Shown here piece by piece: positions 1 to 7,655 of a stretch of 64,000 nucleotides of DNA. Below the pieces are notes generated by a model. It worked only from the letters and a program-made list of their open reading frames with translations. It did no database searches and was not told where the DNA came from. This stretch comes from Novosphingobium sp. SG919 (GTDB taxonomy: Bacteria > Pseudomonadota > Alphaproteobacteria > Sphingomonadales > Sphingomonadaceae): contig NZ_JABCNG010000004.1 in the NCBI RefSeq assembly GCF_012932495.1, forward strand, positions 124,001 through 188,000. Reading direction: 5' to 3'. Position numbers and translations under genes: made by a program. Every line of letters begins with the position of its first letter. The stretch's first letter is position 1.

Positions 1-1373
1 AGGGCGCGCTCAATGCCTTCATCGTCACCACGCCCGATGCCGCACTTGCCGCTGCGGCCAAGGTGGATGCGGACCGCGCGAGCGGCCAGCCGCTGGGCAA
101 GATGGCCGGCGTGCCGATCGGCATGAAGGACCTGTTCGCCACCAAGGGGGTGCAGACCACCGCGGCCAGCAAGATCCTCGAAGGCTTTATTCCGCCTTAT
201 GAAAGCACCGTCTCGCAGAAGCTGTGGGACGCGGGCGCGGGCATGCTGGGCAAGCTCAACCTCGACCAGTTCGCCATGGGTTCGTCCAACGAAACCAGTG
301 GTTTCGGCAACGTGATCTCGCCCTGGCGCAAGGGGGATGACGTGACCCCGCTGGCACCGGGCGGCTCCTCGGGCGGGTCTTCGGCCGCGGTTGCCGCGCG
401 CATTGCGCCCGCCGCCACGGGCACCGACACCGGCGGCTCGATCCGCCAGCCGGCTGCCTTCACCGGCATTTCGGGCATCAAGCCGACCTATGGCCGCTGC
501 TCGCGCTGGGGCGTGGTGGCATTTGCCTCCTCGCTCGACCAGGCCGGGGCGATGGCGCGCGACGTGCGCGATTGCGCGATCATGCTGGAGGCCATGGCCG
601 GGTTCGATCCCAAGGATTCGACCAGCCTCGATCTGCCGGTGCCAGCCTGGGAAGCCGGGCTGAACGCCGATCTGCGCGGCAAGAAAGTGGGCATCCCGCG
701 CGAATACCGCGTCGATGGCCTGGATGCCGATGTTGCCAAGAGCTGGGACGACGGCATTGCCTGGCTCAAGGATGCTGGCGCGGAGATCGTCGACATCTCG
801 CTGCCGCATACCAAGTATGCGCTGCCGACGTACTACATCATCGCCCCGGCGGAGGCTTCGTCGAACCTCGCGCGCTATGATGGCGTGCGCTATGGCCTGC
901 GCGACTTGCCCGAGGGCGCCAACCTTCAGGACATGTATGCCGCCACCCGCGCCGCCGGTTTCGGCGACGAGGTCAAGCGCCGCATCCTGATCGGCACATA
1001 TGTGCTCTCGGCCGGCTTCTATGATGCCTACTACACCCAGGCGCAAAAGGTCCGTGCGTTGATTTCGCAGGACTTCATGAAGGCGTTCGAGACGGTGGAT
1101 GTGATCCTCACCCCCACCGCGCCGTCGGCCGCGTTCGCGCTGGGTCAGAAGAGCACCGATCCGGTGGAAATGTACCTGAACGACGTGTTCTCGGTGCCGG
1201 CGAGCCTCGCGGGCCTGCCGGCCATGTCGGTCCCCGCCGGCCTCTCGCGCGACGGGCTGCCGCTGGGCCTCCATGTCATCGGTCGTCCGCTCGATGAACA
1301 GGGCGTGCTGAACGCCAGCCTTGCGCTTGAACAGCGCGCACAGTTTTCGGCCAAGCCGGGTAAGTGGTGGTAA
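1..1373 (+). CDS. gatA: Aspartyl/glutamyl-tRNA amidotransferase subunit A, 5' truncated
   Basis: This is the amidase subunit of the GatCAB complex, which converts Glu-tRNA(Gln) or Asp-tRNA(Asn) to the amide form using ammonia from glutamine. The reading frame is open from base 3, so the N-terminus lies outside the window. The amidase signature is intact: the catalytic Lys is in PIGMKDLF near base 126, the glycine/serine loop GGSSGGSSAAVAA near base 361 and the GTDTGGSIRQP segment near base 421 supply the cis-Ser/Ser pair. The stop at 1371-1373 is one base before the gatB start, so the two are cotranscribed. gatC would be expected upstream. A tRNA-Gln gene in the same window fits the indirect Gln-tRNA route. 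Identification is very safe. Confidence 0.97.
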   Translation, partial: GALNAFIVTTPDAALAAAAKVDADRASGQPLGKMAGVPIGMKDLFATKGVQTTAASKILEGFIPPYESTVSQKLWDAGAGMLGKLNLDQFAMGSSNETSGFGNVISPWRKGDDVTPLAPGGSSGGSSAAVAARIAPAATGTDTGGSIRQPAAFTGISGIKPTYGRCSRWGVVAFASSLDQAGAMARDVRDCAIMLEAMAGFDPKDSTSLDLPVPAWEAGLNADLRGKKVGIPREYRVDGLDADVAKSWDDGIAWLKDAGAEIVDISLPHTKYALPTYYIIAPAEASSNLARYDGVRYGLRDLPEGANLQDMYAATRAAGFGDEVKRRILIGTYVLSAGFYDAYYTQAQKVRALISQDFMKAFETVDVILTPTAPSAAFALGQKSTDPVEMYLNDVFSVPASLAGLPAMSVPAGLSRDGLPLGLHVIGRPLDEQGVLNASLALEQRAQFSAKPGKWW

Positions 1374-1374
1374 G

Positions 1375-2871
1375 ATGAGCAGCTATCGTATCCAGGGCGC
1401 CACGGGCGAGTGGGAAGTGGTCATCGGGCTGGAAGTGCACGCCCAGATCACCACCCAGGCCAAGCTCTTTTCCGGCTCCGCCACCGCATTCGGCGCCGAG
1501 CCCAACACCCAGGTCAGCCTGGTGGACGCGGCCATGCCCGGCATGCTGCCCGTGCCCAACCGCGAGTGCATCCGCCAGGCGGTGCGCACCGGCATGGCGA
1601 TCGAGGCGCAGATCAACGCCTGGTCGCGGTTCGATCGCAAGAACTACTTCTATGCCGATCTGCCGCAGGGTTATCAGATCAGCCAGCTCTACCACCCGCT
1701 GGTGGGCGAAGGTTCGATCGAGATCGCGCTGGATGACAAGAACCCCGAAGCCGGCACGAAAGTGATCGGCATCGAGCGCATTCACGTGGAGCAGGACGCG
1801 GGCAAGCTGATGCACGATCAGCACCCGACGATGTCCTACGTCGATCTCAACCGCTCGGGCGTGGCGCTGATGGAAATCGTCAGCCGGCCGGACATGACTT
1901 CGCCGGCCGAAGCGGGCGCGTATCTCACCAAGCTGCGCCAGATCCTGCGCTATGTCGGCTCGTGCGATGGCAACATGGACCAGGGCTCGATGCGGGCAGA
2001 CGTCAACGTCTCGGTGCGCCGCCCCGGCGAGCCGCTGGGCACCCGCACCGAAACCAAGAACGTCAACTCGGTGCGCTTCGTCATGGCCGCGATCGAGCAT
2101 GAGGCGAGCCGCCAGGTGGACGTGCTGGAAGCCGGTGGCAAGATCGTGCAGGAAACCCGCCTGTTCGATCCGGGCACGGGCACCACGCGGTCGATGCGCA
2201 GCAAGGAAGACGCGCACGACTATCGCTATTTCCCCGATCCCGACCTGCTGCCGCTGGTGCTCGACCAGGCGTTCCTCGATGAATGCCGCGCGAGCCTGCC
2301 CGAACTGCCCGACGCCAAGCGCGCCCGCTATACCGATGTGCTGGGCCTTTCGCCCTACAACGCAGCGGTGCTGACGGCGGACGTGGACACGGCCGCCTGG
2401 TTCGAAACCCTGATCACGGCGAGCGCCGCCAAGCAGGGCAAGGACGAAGCCGCCGTCGCCAAGCAGGCGGCCAACTGGCTGACCAGCGAACTGTTCGGCG
2501 CGCTAAACAAGCTGGGCAAGGGCCTGGAAGACAGCCCGGTCTCGCCCGAAGGTGCCGCCGAGCTGCTCGCCCTTGTGGGCGACGGCACGATTTCCGGCTC
2601 CATCGCCAAGCAGGTGCTGGAAAAGATGCTGGAAACCGGCGACGGCGCCGCCGCCATCGTGGAACGCGAAGGCCTCAAGCAGACGACCGACACCGGCGCG
2701 ATCGAAGCGGCGGTTGACGCCGTGCTGGCCGCCAATGCCGACAAGGTCGAACAGTACCGCGGCGGCAAGGAAGCCCTGTTCGGCTTCTTCGTGGGCCAGA
2801 CGATGAAAGCCATGGCCGGCAAGGGCAACCCGCAACTGGTGAACCAGGTGCTGAAAGCCAAGCTGGGGTAA
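1375..2871 (+). CDS. gatB: Aspartyl/glutamyl-tRNA amidotransferase subunit B
   Basis: GatB binds the misacylated tRNA and carries the kinase site of GatCAB that activates the glutamyl or aspartyl carboxylate before amidation. The 498-residue product has the family's N-terminal motif GLEVHAQITTQAKLFSGS, the central DVNVSVR strand and a C-terminal YqeY-like helical tail ending VNQVLKAKLG. I chose the ATG at 1375, one base after the gatA stop. A longer in-frame reading exists upstream but lies wholly inside gatA and does not look like GatB. Length is normal for the family. It is followed by a gap of about 100 bp before two unrelated secreted proteins. Confidence 0.97.
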   Translation: MSSYRIQGATGEWEVVIGLEVHAQITTQAKLFSGSATAFGAEPNTQVSLVDAAMPGMLPVPNRECIRQAVRTGMAIEAQINAWSRFDRKNYFYADLPQGYQISQLYHPLVGEGSIEIALDDKNPEAGTKVIGIERIHVEQDAGKLMHDQHPTMSYVDLNRSGVALMEIVSRPDMTSPAEAGAYLTKLRQILRYVGSCDGNMDQGSMRADVNVSVRRPGEPLGTRTETKNVNSVRFVMAAIEHEASRQVDVLEAGGKIVQETRLFDPGTGTTRSMRSKEDAHDYRYFPDPDLLPLVLDQAFLDECRASLPELPDAKRARYTDVLGLSPYNAAVLTADVDTAAWFETLITASAAKQGKDEAAVAKQAANWLTSELFGALNKLGKGLEDSPVSPEGAAELLALVGDGTISGSIAKQVLEKMLETGDGAAAIVEREGLKQTTDTGAIEAAVDAVLAANADKVEQYRGGKEALFGFFVGQTMKAMAGKGNPQLVNQVLKAKLG

Positions 2872-2977
2872 ACCGGATCAGCCGGCATTGCCGCCAAATT
2901 GGCGCCAATGCCGGTTTGCCGTTGAACTGTTGCAAAGTTTTGCAATTATTCCTCCGTCATCAAACGGGGGAACCATC

Positions 2978-3565
2978 GTGACACGAATGTTTTGGGCTGG
3001 CGCTGCATCGCTGGCCCTTTTTGCTGCGGCACCGGCCGTTGCACAGGATGCGGGCGCCACGCTTTATGAAGCGCCCGATCCGGCAAAGTTGACCATGCCC
3101 AAGCTGGATTTCGCGCCCACGCCGGTGGACGAGCAGAACTACGACAAGTATTTCTACTTCCATCGCGAAGGCACCAGCTTTGCCCAGGCCTATGACGACG
3201 TTCGCGAATGTGATGCGCTGGCCAGCGGGTCCAACATCTATCTTGGCGCCAATTCCGCAGCAATGAGCAGTGCGATGAGCACCTATGGCCCACTGGCCGG
3301 CGGGGTGGGCGGCGCATTGGGATCGGCCATGGCTGATGTCATTTTCGGTTCGGCGATGCGCCGCGAACAGCGGCGGGTCAGCCTGCGCAACTGCATGGGC
3401 TTCAAGCAGTACCACCGCTATCCGCTCAACGCTGATTTGTGGAAGGAATTCAACTTCGAGGAAGGTCTCGGCCGGAAGAAGGAAAACACCCGCCTCAATG
3501 CGTTGGCGCTGCAGGCGCTGGTGGCATCGGGGCCGAAGCCGATGACGAAGGAGTTGGGGCTGTGA
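2978..3565 (+). CDS. Predicted secreted protein with glycine-zipper segment, unknown function
   Basis: I do not recognise this family. The GTG at 2978 follows a GGGGGAA ribosome site and gives a 195-residue protein beginning with a clear Sec signal peptide, MTRMFWAGAASLALFAAAPAVAQ, cut before DAG; an in-frame ATG at 2987 would keep most of it. The mature part holds a Gly/Ala-rich stretch (GPLAGGVGGALGSAMADVIF) that looks like a glycine zipper able to insert in or lie against a membrane, then a basic segment with a single Cys (SLRNCMGFKQY). Its TGA stop shares one base with the ATG of the next gene, so the two are translationally coupled and probably act together in the envelope. Only secretion and pairing can be claimed. 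Confidence 0.75.
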   Translation: MTRMFWAGAASLALFAAAPAVAQDAGATLYEAPDPAKLTMPKLDFAPTPVDEQNYDKYFYFHREGTSFAQAYDDVRECDALASGSNIYLGANSAAMSSAMSTYGPLAGGVGGALGSAMADVIFGSAMRREQRRVSLRNCMGFKQYHRYPLNADLWKEFNFEEGLGRKKENTRLNALALQALVASGPKPMTKELGL

Positions 3566-4485
3566 TGAACCGTTCGTTTGCAACGCCTTTGGGTATGGCG
3601 CTCGTATTGGCGCTGGTATCGCCAGCGGCCACCGCCGCCCCGCTCCGCCCGAACCAGCCGATTGGGGAGGCGGACGTGCTTTCGGGCAAAGTCACGCGTG
3701 ATCCTGACTTGGGTTATATCCTGGTCGGTGGCGTTGGCGGCGCCATGGGGACGTTCATGCGCGTGCCGGACGATGCCACGCGCGCTGCCTGGGAACAGGA
3801 CCGCAAGGACGCTCTGGCAAAGGCGCTCAAGAAATATCCCGGTGCCGTCTCCGACTGGCAGGCCACGGTCGACATGCTCAAAAAGTCCGGCAACAAGGGT
3901 CCCTATCCCGAGAAGCCGGTGGAGCCGACGATAGACAGCGTCGAGGTGGCGCCGCTCGATACGCGAGACATGGTGAGCTTTGGCCCGCAATTCCGTTACA
4001 CAAAGGGAGCGCGAACGTCTTTCCTCATAGCGGCAAAGCCCGGTACCTATTTCTGGGTGGGCGTCCCCGGTTCGCCTTGCATGTGCATGGGCACCGTGCA
4101 GTTCGAGGTGAAGGCCGGTGTGGTGACCAACCTGGGCAACATGCTGTGGGCGTTGCCGCAACAGAAGCTGGATATGACCGTCGCCCAACTTGCGGTCATC
4201 AAGAATGCCGAAGAACGGGCAAAAGCCGGAAAGCCGCCCCGCGCCGATCCGTTTGCAGCACCAGATCTCGATATAGTCGTGCCGGACAGCTTGAAAAACT
4301 GGACGGTGGTTGCGGCTGAACTGCATGCCCACGGCAAGTTCAACAACTACGGCGCGGTGGTTGTCAGTCGCTTGGCACCTATTCCCGGCGTGATCTCCTA
4401 TCGCCGTGACACGGTGATCGACGAGCGCACCGGCCAGGCGCTGCCCAATCCCAAGCTGGTGAGCATGCAGAAGCCCAAGCTGTAA
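3565..4485 (+). CDS. Predicted secreted protein, unknown function, coupled to preceding gene
   Basis: This 306-residue protein is not recognised. It starts at the ATG overlapping the preceding stop (TGATG) and has an N-terminal signal sequence (MNRSFATPLGMALVLALVSP, then an AATAAP cleavage region). A short GGVGGAMGTF segment resembles the glycine-rich stretch of its partner. The middle is Lys-rich and probably helical. The C-terminal half is rich in beta-type residues and has a CMCMG pair of cysteines in PGSPCMCMGTVQFEVKAG, which could form a disulfide or bind a metal in the periplasm. The end of the transcript is marked by the hairpin at 4499-4527. Base composition seems a little less GC-rich than the flanking housekeeping genes. 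Confidence 0.75.
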   Translation: MNRSFATPLGMALVLALVSPAATAAPLRPNQPIGEADVLSGKVTRDPDLGYILVGGVGGAMGTFMRVPDDATRAAWEQDRKDALAKALKKYPGAVSDWQATVDMLKKSGNKGPYPEKPVEPTIDSVEVAPLDTRDMVSFGPQFRYTKGARTSFLIAAKPGTYFWVGVPGSPCMCMGTVQFEVKAGVVTNLGNMLWALPQQKLDMTVAQLAVIKNAEERAKAGKPPRADPFAAPDLDIVVPDSLKNWTVVAAELHAHGKFNNYGAVVVSRLAPIPGVISYRRDTVIDERTGQALPNPKLVSMQKPKL

Positions 4486-4498
4486 GCGGCCACGAAAA

Positions 4499-4527
4499 AG
4501 CCCCCTGCCATGGGCTGGCAGGGGGCT
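4499..4527. terminator. Bidirectional intrinsic terminator
   Basis: A perfect 11-bp inverted repeat, AGCCCCCTGCC with GGCAGGGGGCT, encloses a 7-base loop. It lies between the convergent ends of the secreted-protein pair (+) and the M16 protease (-). Five A residues sit on its left, so on the reverse strand the stem is followed by a T run, making it strongest for the protease transcript; on the forward strand only TGTT follows. Confidence 0.75.
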
Positions 4528-4555
4528 GTTCCATCAGGCGTGTCGGGCGGGCGCC

Positions 4556-7456
4556 TTACTTCCCCGGCACGCTCGCCACTTCCACGGGCAGGCCCAGCTT
4601 GTCGAGCTGCGGCTTGATCTTGGCGGCGTCGCCGACCACCACCCAGGTCAGCTTGCCGGGATCGAGTGCGGCGCGGGCGGCCTTGTCGAGGTCGGCGGCG
4701 GTGAGGGTGGGATAGCGCAGGGCGAGGCGGGTGTAGTAATCGTCCGGGCGATTGAACTGGACGATCTTGACCAGGCCATCGAGCACCGAGGACGAGGTTT
4801 CGAACGCGCCGGGCAGTTCGCGCGCGGCGCCTTGCGTGGCCCAGCCCAGTTCATCGGGCGCCACGCCCTTGTCTTTCAGGAATGCAGCCATGTCGGCCTG
4901 CATCGCAGCAACCGCGGGGCCGGTCTGGTCGGTCTGCACCGGGGCGACGAGGCGATAGATCACCCGGCCCTGGCGCTCGCTGACGGCGCTGCCCACGCCA
5001 TAGCTCCAGCCCTTGCTTTCGCGCACGTCCATGTTGAGGCGCGAGAGGAAGCTGCCGCCCAGCACTTCGTTGGCGGTGCGCAGCGGCACCAGATCGTCGC
5101 GCCCGGTGGCGTTCAGCACTTCGCCGGCCACGATCATCGACTGGGGCGAGGCGGGGCGATCGACCAGCAGGATGCGCGGGGAAGGGGCAGGGATCGCGGC
5201 CGAGAGATTCTTGGCCGGCGCCGGGCCAGCCGGTTCGGCCCAGGTGCCGAAGCTCTGCTCCAGCAGCGGCTTGACCGCCGCCAGCGTGGTATCGCCGACC
5301 ACGAAGATCGTGGCCTTGGACGGGCGCAACCAGGCCTGGTGGAACGCGGCGAGATCGGCCGGGGTCAGGCGCTTGACCACGGCGGGATCGCCCGTGCCGG
5401 TGGGCGGCGTGCCATAGGGGTGTTCCGGGCCATAGAGCACGGGATAGAGCACGCGCGAGGCCATGGCCGAGGGATCGCGCAGTTCGGCGTCGATGGCGGC
5501 GAGTTGTTGCGCGCGCACGCGCTCCAGATCGGCGGGCTTGAGCGCGGGGTGGCGCACATAGTCGGCCAGCAGGGCCAGCGAACCGGCAAGGTTGGGCGCG
5601 ACGGCATCGAGCTGGAAGTTCGTGCTGTCGGGCAGGGCCTCGTTGCTGATGTTGGCGCCGAGGTTTTCACGCGCGCGGGCAAAGGCGGCGGCGTCGAGGC
5701 TGGTCGTGCCCTGGTCCATGGTCTTGAGCAGCATGGCCTGGGTGCCCAGCGCGGCGCGCGGATCGGCGGCGAAGCCGGCGTCGAAGGCCACCTGCACCGA
5801 AACCACCGGCACGGCGGCGCGGCGGGCGAAGACCACCTTGATGCCGTTGGACAGGGTCGCGCGCTCGATCTGCGGGAACTGCAGCGCCGCCAGGTTGCCG
5901 ATCGGGGGCAGTTCGCTACGGTCCGGGCCGGCAGCAGCGGCGGGCAGGGGCGCCGGCTCTTGCCCGGGCTGGTGCCAATAGGCCGGGTGCGCCCCGCTGC
6001 CATGGCCGCCGCCCGCATTGGTGTCGTTGCTGGCCCAGCCGCCATGCGCCTCGCCCCCTTCGGTGCGGGTGCCGGGCTCGACGGTGAGGGCAAAGACCGG
6101 GCGGGTCAGCCATTTCTGCAGCGCGGCGCGCACTTTGGCGGGGGTGAGCGCGGCCATGTCGGCCAGTTCCTTGCGGTAATAGCCCGCGTCGCCGTGATAG
6201 AGCAGCCCTTCGGCCAGCGTCGGTGCCTTGCCGCCAAAGCCACCGACCGATTCCAGCTTGCGGATCTGGTCGCTGGCGGTGACGGTGCTGGCGCGGGCCA
6301 ATTCGTCGGCCGTGGGGCCTTCGGTGACCAGGCGCTTGATCTGTGCATCGAGCGCGGCGCCCACGGCGGCGGCATCCTGGCCCGGCTTCACATCGGCCAG
6401 GACCACGAACTGCCCGGCCTGGGCATAGACTTCGGCATTGGCGCCGGCTGAAACCGCGATCTGCTGCCCGCGCACCAGGTTGTCGTCGAGCCGCGAGGAG
6501 GCAAGACCGCCCAGGATCACCGCGCCGATCTGCAGCGGCAGATAATCCGGATTGTCATAACCGGGGATCGCCCACATGCGATAGATGCGGGTGGTCGCCA
6601 CTTCATCCTTGATCGTCTTGGCCTTGGGCGCAGGCAGCGTGGGCACCGGGGCGGCCACCGGCTGAACCTTTGGCCCGGCGGGAATCGCGCCGAACCACTT
6701 GGCCACCTTTTCCTTGGCCGTGGCGAGATCGACATCGCCGGCCAGCACCAGCACGGCATTGTTGGGGGCATAGTGATCGGTGAACCAGGCCTTCACGTCG
6801 GCCAGGCTGGCGCCGTCGAGATCGGCCATCGAGCCGATGGTGCTGTGGTGATAGGGGTGGCCGACGGGGTAGAGGTTTTCGAGCTGCTCGTATTCCACCA
6901 GGCCATAGGGCTGGTTGTCGCCCTGGCGCTTTTCGTTCTGCACCACGCTGCGCTGGTTATCGAGCGTTTCCTGCGTCACCGCGCCGAGCAGATAGCCCAT
7001 GCGATCGGATTCCAGCATGAGGAAGCGATCGAGCGCGGCCGAAGGCACGGTTTCGAAATAGTTGGTGCGATCGAACCAGGTGGTGCCGTTGTAATCGGTC
7101 GCCCCGGCGTTCTGCAGGGGGGTGAAGTAATCGCCCTTGTTGTGCTCGCTGCCGTTGAACATCAGGTGTTCGAACAAGTGGGCAAAGCCGGTCTTGCCCT
7201 TGGGCTCGTTCTTGGAACCCACGCCGTACCACACCGAAAGCGCCACCACCGGCGCCTTGCGATCGGTGTGGACCAGCACGCGCAAGCCGTTGGGCAGGGT
7301 GAACTGTTCGTAGGGAATGTTCACCGCCTTGACCAGGTCGGCCAGCGGCGCAGGGGCGGGCGCGGCCGGCGCGGTGGCCGTTGCGGCAAGCACGGGCGAA
7401 GGCGCGGCCGAGGCGATGGCCAGGGCCAGGAGAGAGGCGTTGAGGAAGCGCTGCAT
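4556..7456 (-). CDS. M16 family zinc metallopeptidase, periplasmic, two-repeat type
   Basis: This 966-residue protein has a Sec signal peptide (about residues 1-24, ending SPVLAA) and two consecutive M16 (pitrilysin/insulinase) halves. The N-terminal half carries the inverted zinc motif HLFEH at residues 93-97 with the downstream NEKR segment that usually supplies the third ligand glutamate. The second half starts near residue 520 (QIERATLSNGIKVVFARR) and lacks HxxEH, as is normal for the inactive partner domain. A His/Gly-rich linker containing GGGHGSGAHPAYWHQPG joins the halves. It presumably degrades peptides or misfolded proteins in the periplasm. A second M16 protein at 45540-48419 is a separate lipoprotein paralogue. 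It is divergent from clpB and stands alone. Confidence 0.93.
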   Translation of the reverse strand: MQRFLNASLLALAIASAAPSPVLAATATAPAAPAPAPLADLVKAVNIPYEQFTLPNGLRVLVHTDRKAPVVALSVWYGVGSKNEPKGKTGFAHLFEHLMFNGSEHNKGDYFTPLQNAGATDYNGTTWFDRTNYFETVPSAALDRFLMLESDRMGYLLGAVTQETLDNQRSVVQNEKRQGDNQPYGLVEYEQLENLYPVGHPYHHSTIGSMADLDGASLADVKAWFTDHYAPNNAVLVLAGDVDLATAKEKVAKWFGAIPAGPKVQPVAAPVPTLPAPKAKTIKDEVATTRIYRMWAIPGYDNPDYLPLQIGAVILGGLASSRLDDNLVRGQQIAVSAGANAEVYAQAGQFVVLADVKPGQDAAAVGAALDAQIKRLVTEGPTADELARASTVTASDQIRKLESVGGFGGKAPTLAEGLLYHGDAGYYRKELADMAALTPAKVRAALQKWLTRPVFALTVEPGTRTEGGEAHGGWASNDTNAGGGHGSGAHPAYWHQPGQEPAPLPAAAAGPDRSELPPIGNLAALQFPQIERATLSNGIKVVFARRAAVPVVSVQVAFDAGFAADPRAALGTQAMLLKTMDQGTTSLDAAAFARARENLGANISNEALPDSTNFQLDAVAPNLAGSLALLADYVRHPALKPADLERVRAQQLAAIDAELRDPSAMASRVLYPVLYGPEHPYGTPPTGTGDPAVVKRLTPADLAAFHQAWLRPSKATIFVVGDTTLAAVKPLLEQSFGTWAEPAGPAPAKNLSAAIPAPSPRILLVDRPASPQSMIVAGEVLNATGRDDLVPLRTANEVLGGSFLSRLNMDVRESKGWSYGVGSAVSERQGRVIYRLVAPVQTDQTGPAVAAMQADMAAFLKDKGVAPDELGWATQGAARELPGAFETSSSVLDGLVKIVQFNRPDDYYTRLALRYPTLTAADLDKAARAALDPGKLTWVVVGDAAKIKPQLDKLGLPVEVASVPGK

Positions 7457-7603
7457 GGAGGGGGGCTTGTCCTGTCTCAGAATGTCTCTGCGCCGATGTG
7501 TAGGGGCCTACGCGGCTGAGTCAAAGCTGAACCATCGCCATCGCCTGTCCACGGCGATTGGTTTGGATTGCAACCGGTGTGGCAAAATTTGATCCATGTC
7601 CTT

Positions 7604-7623
7604 GTGTTGCTCAAACGCAACAC
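7604..7623. promoter_or_regulatory. Inverted repeat upstream of clpB
   Basis: GTGTTGC and GCAACAC form a perfect 7-bp inverted repeat around a 6-base spacer, 33 bases before the clpB ATG. It could be an operator or a 5' UTR hairpin. It does not match the CIRCE element (TTAGCACTC). Function is not shown. Confidence 0.35.
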
Positions 7624-7655
7624 TACCTTGGGCGGGTCAGGAGAGTGAGACACCC

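Noticed and set aside
1276..2217. Long reverse open frames opposite gatB, clpB, tamA and tamB
   Set aside because: They are His/Arg/Gly-rich shadows produced by high GC codon bias, with no family features.
7457..7655. Sigma-32 promoter for clpB
   Set aside because: CTTG and CCAT-like pieces are present, but no pair has both a good -10 and a spacing of 13-17 bases.
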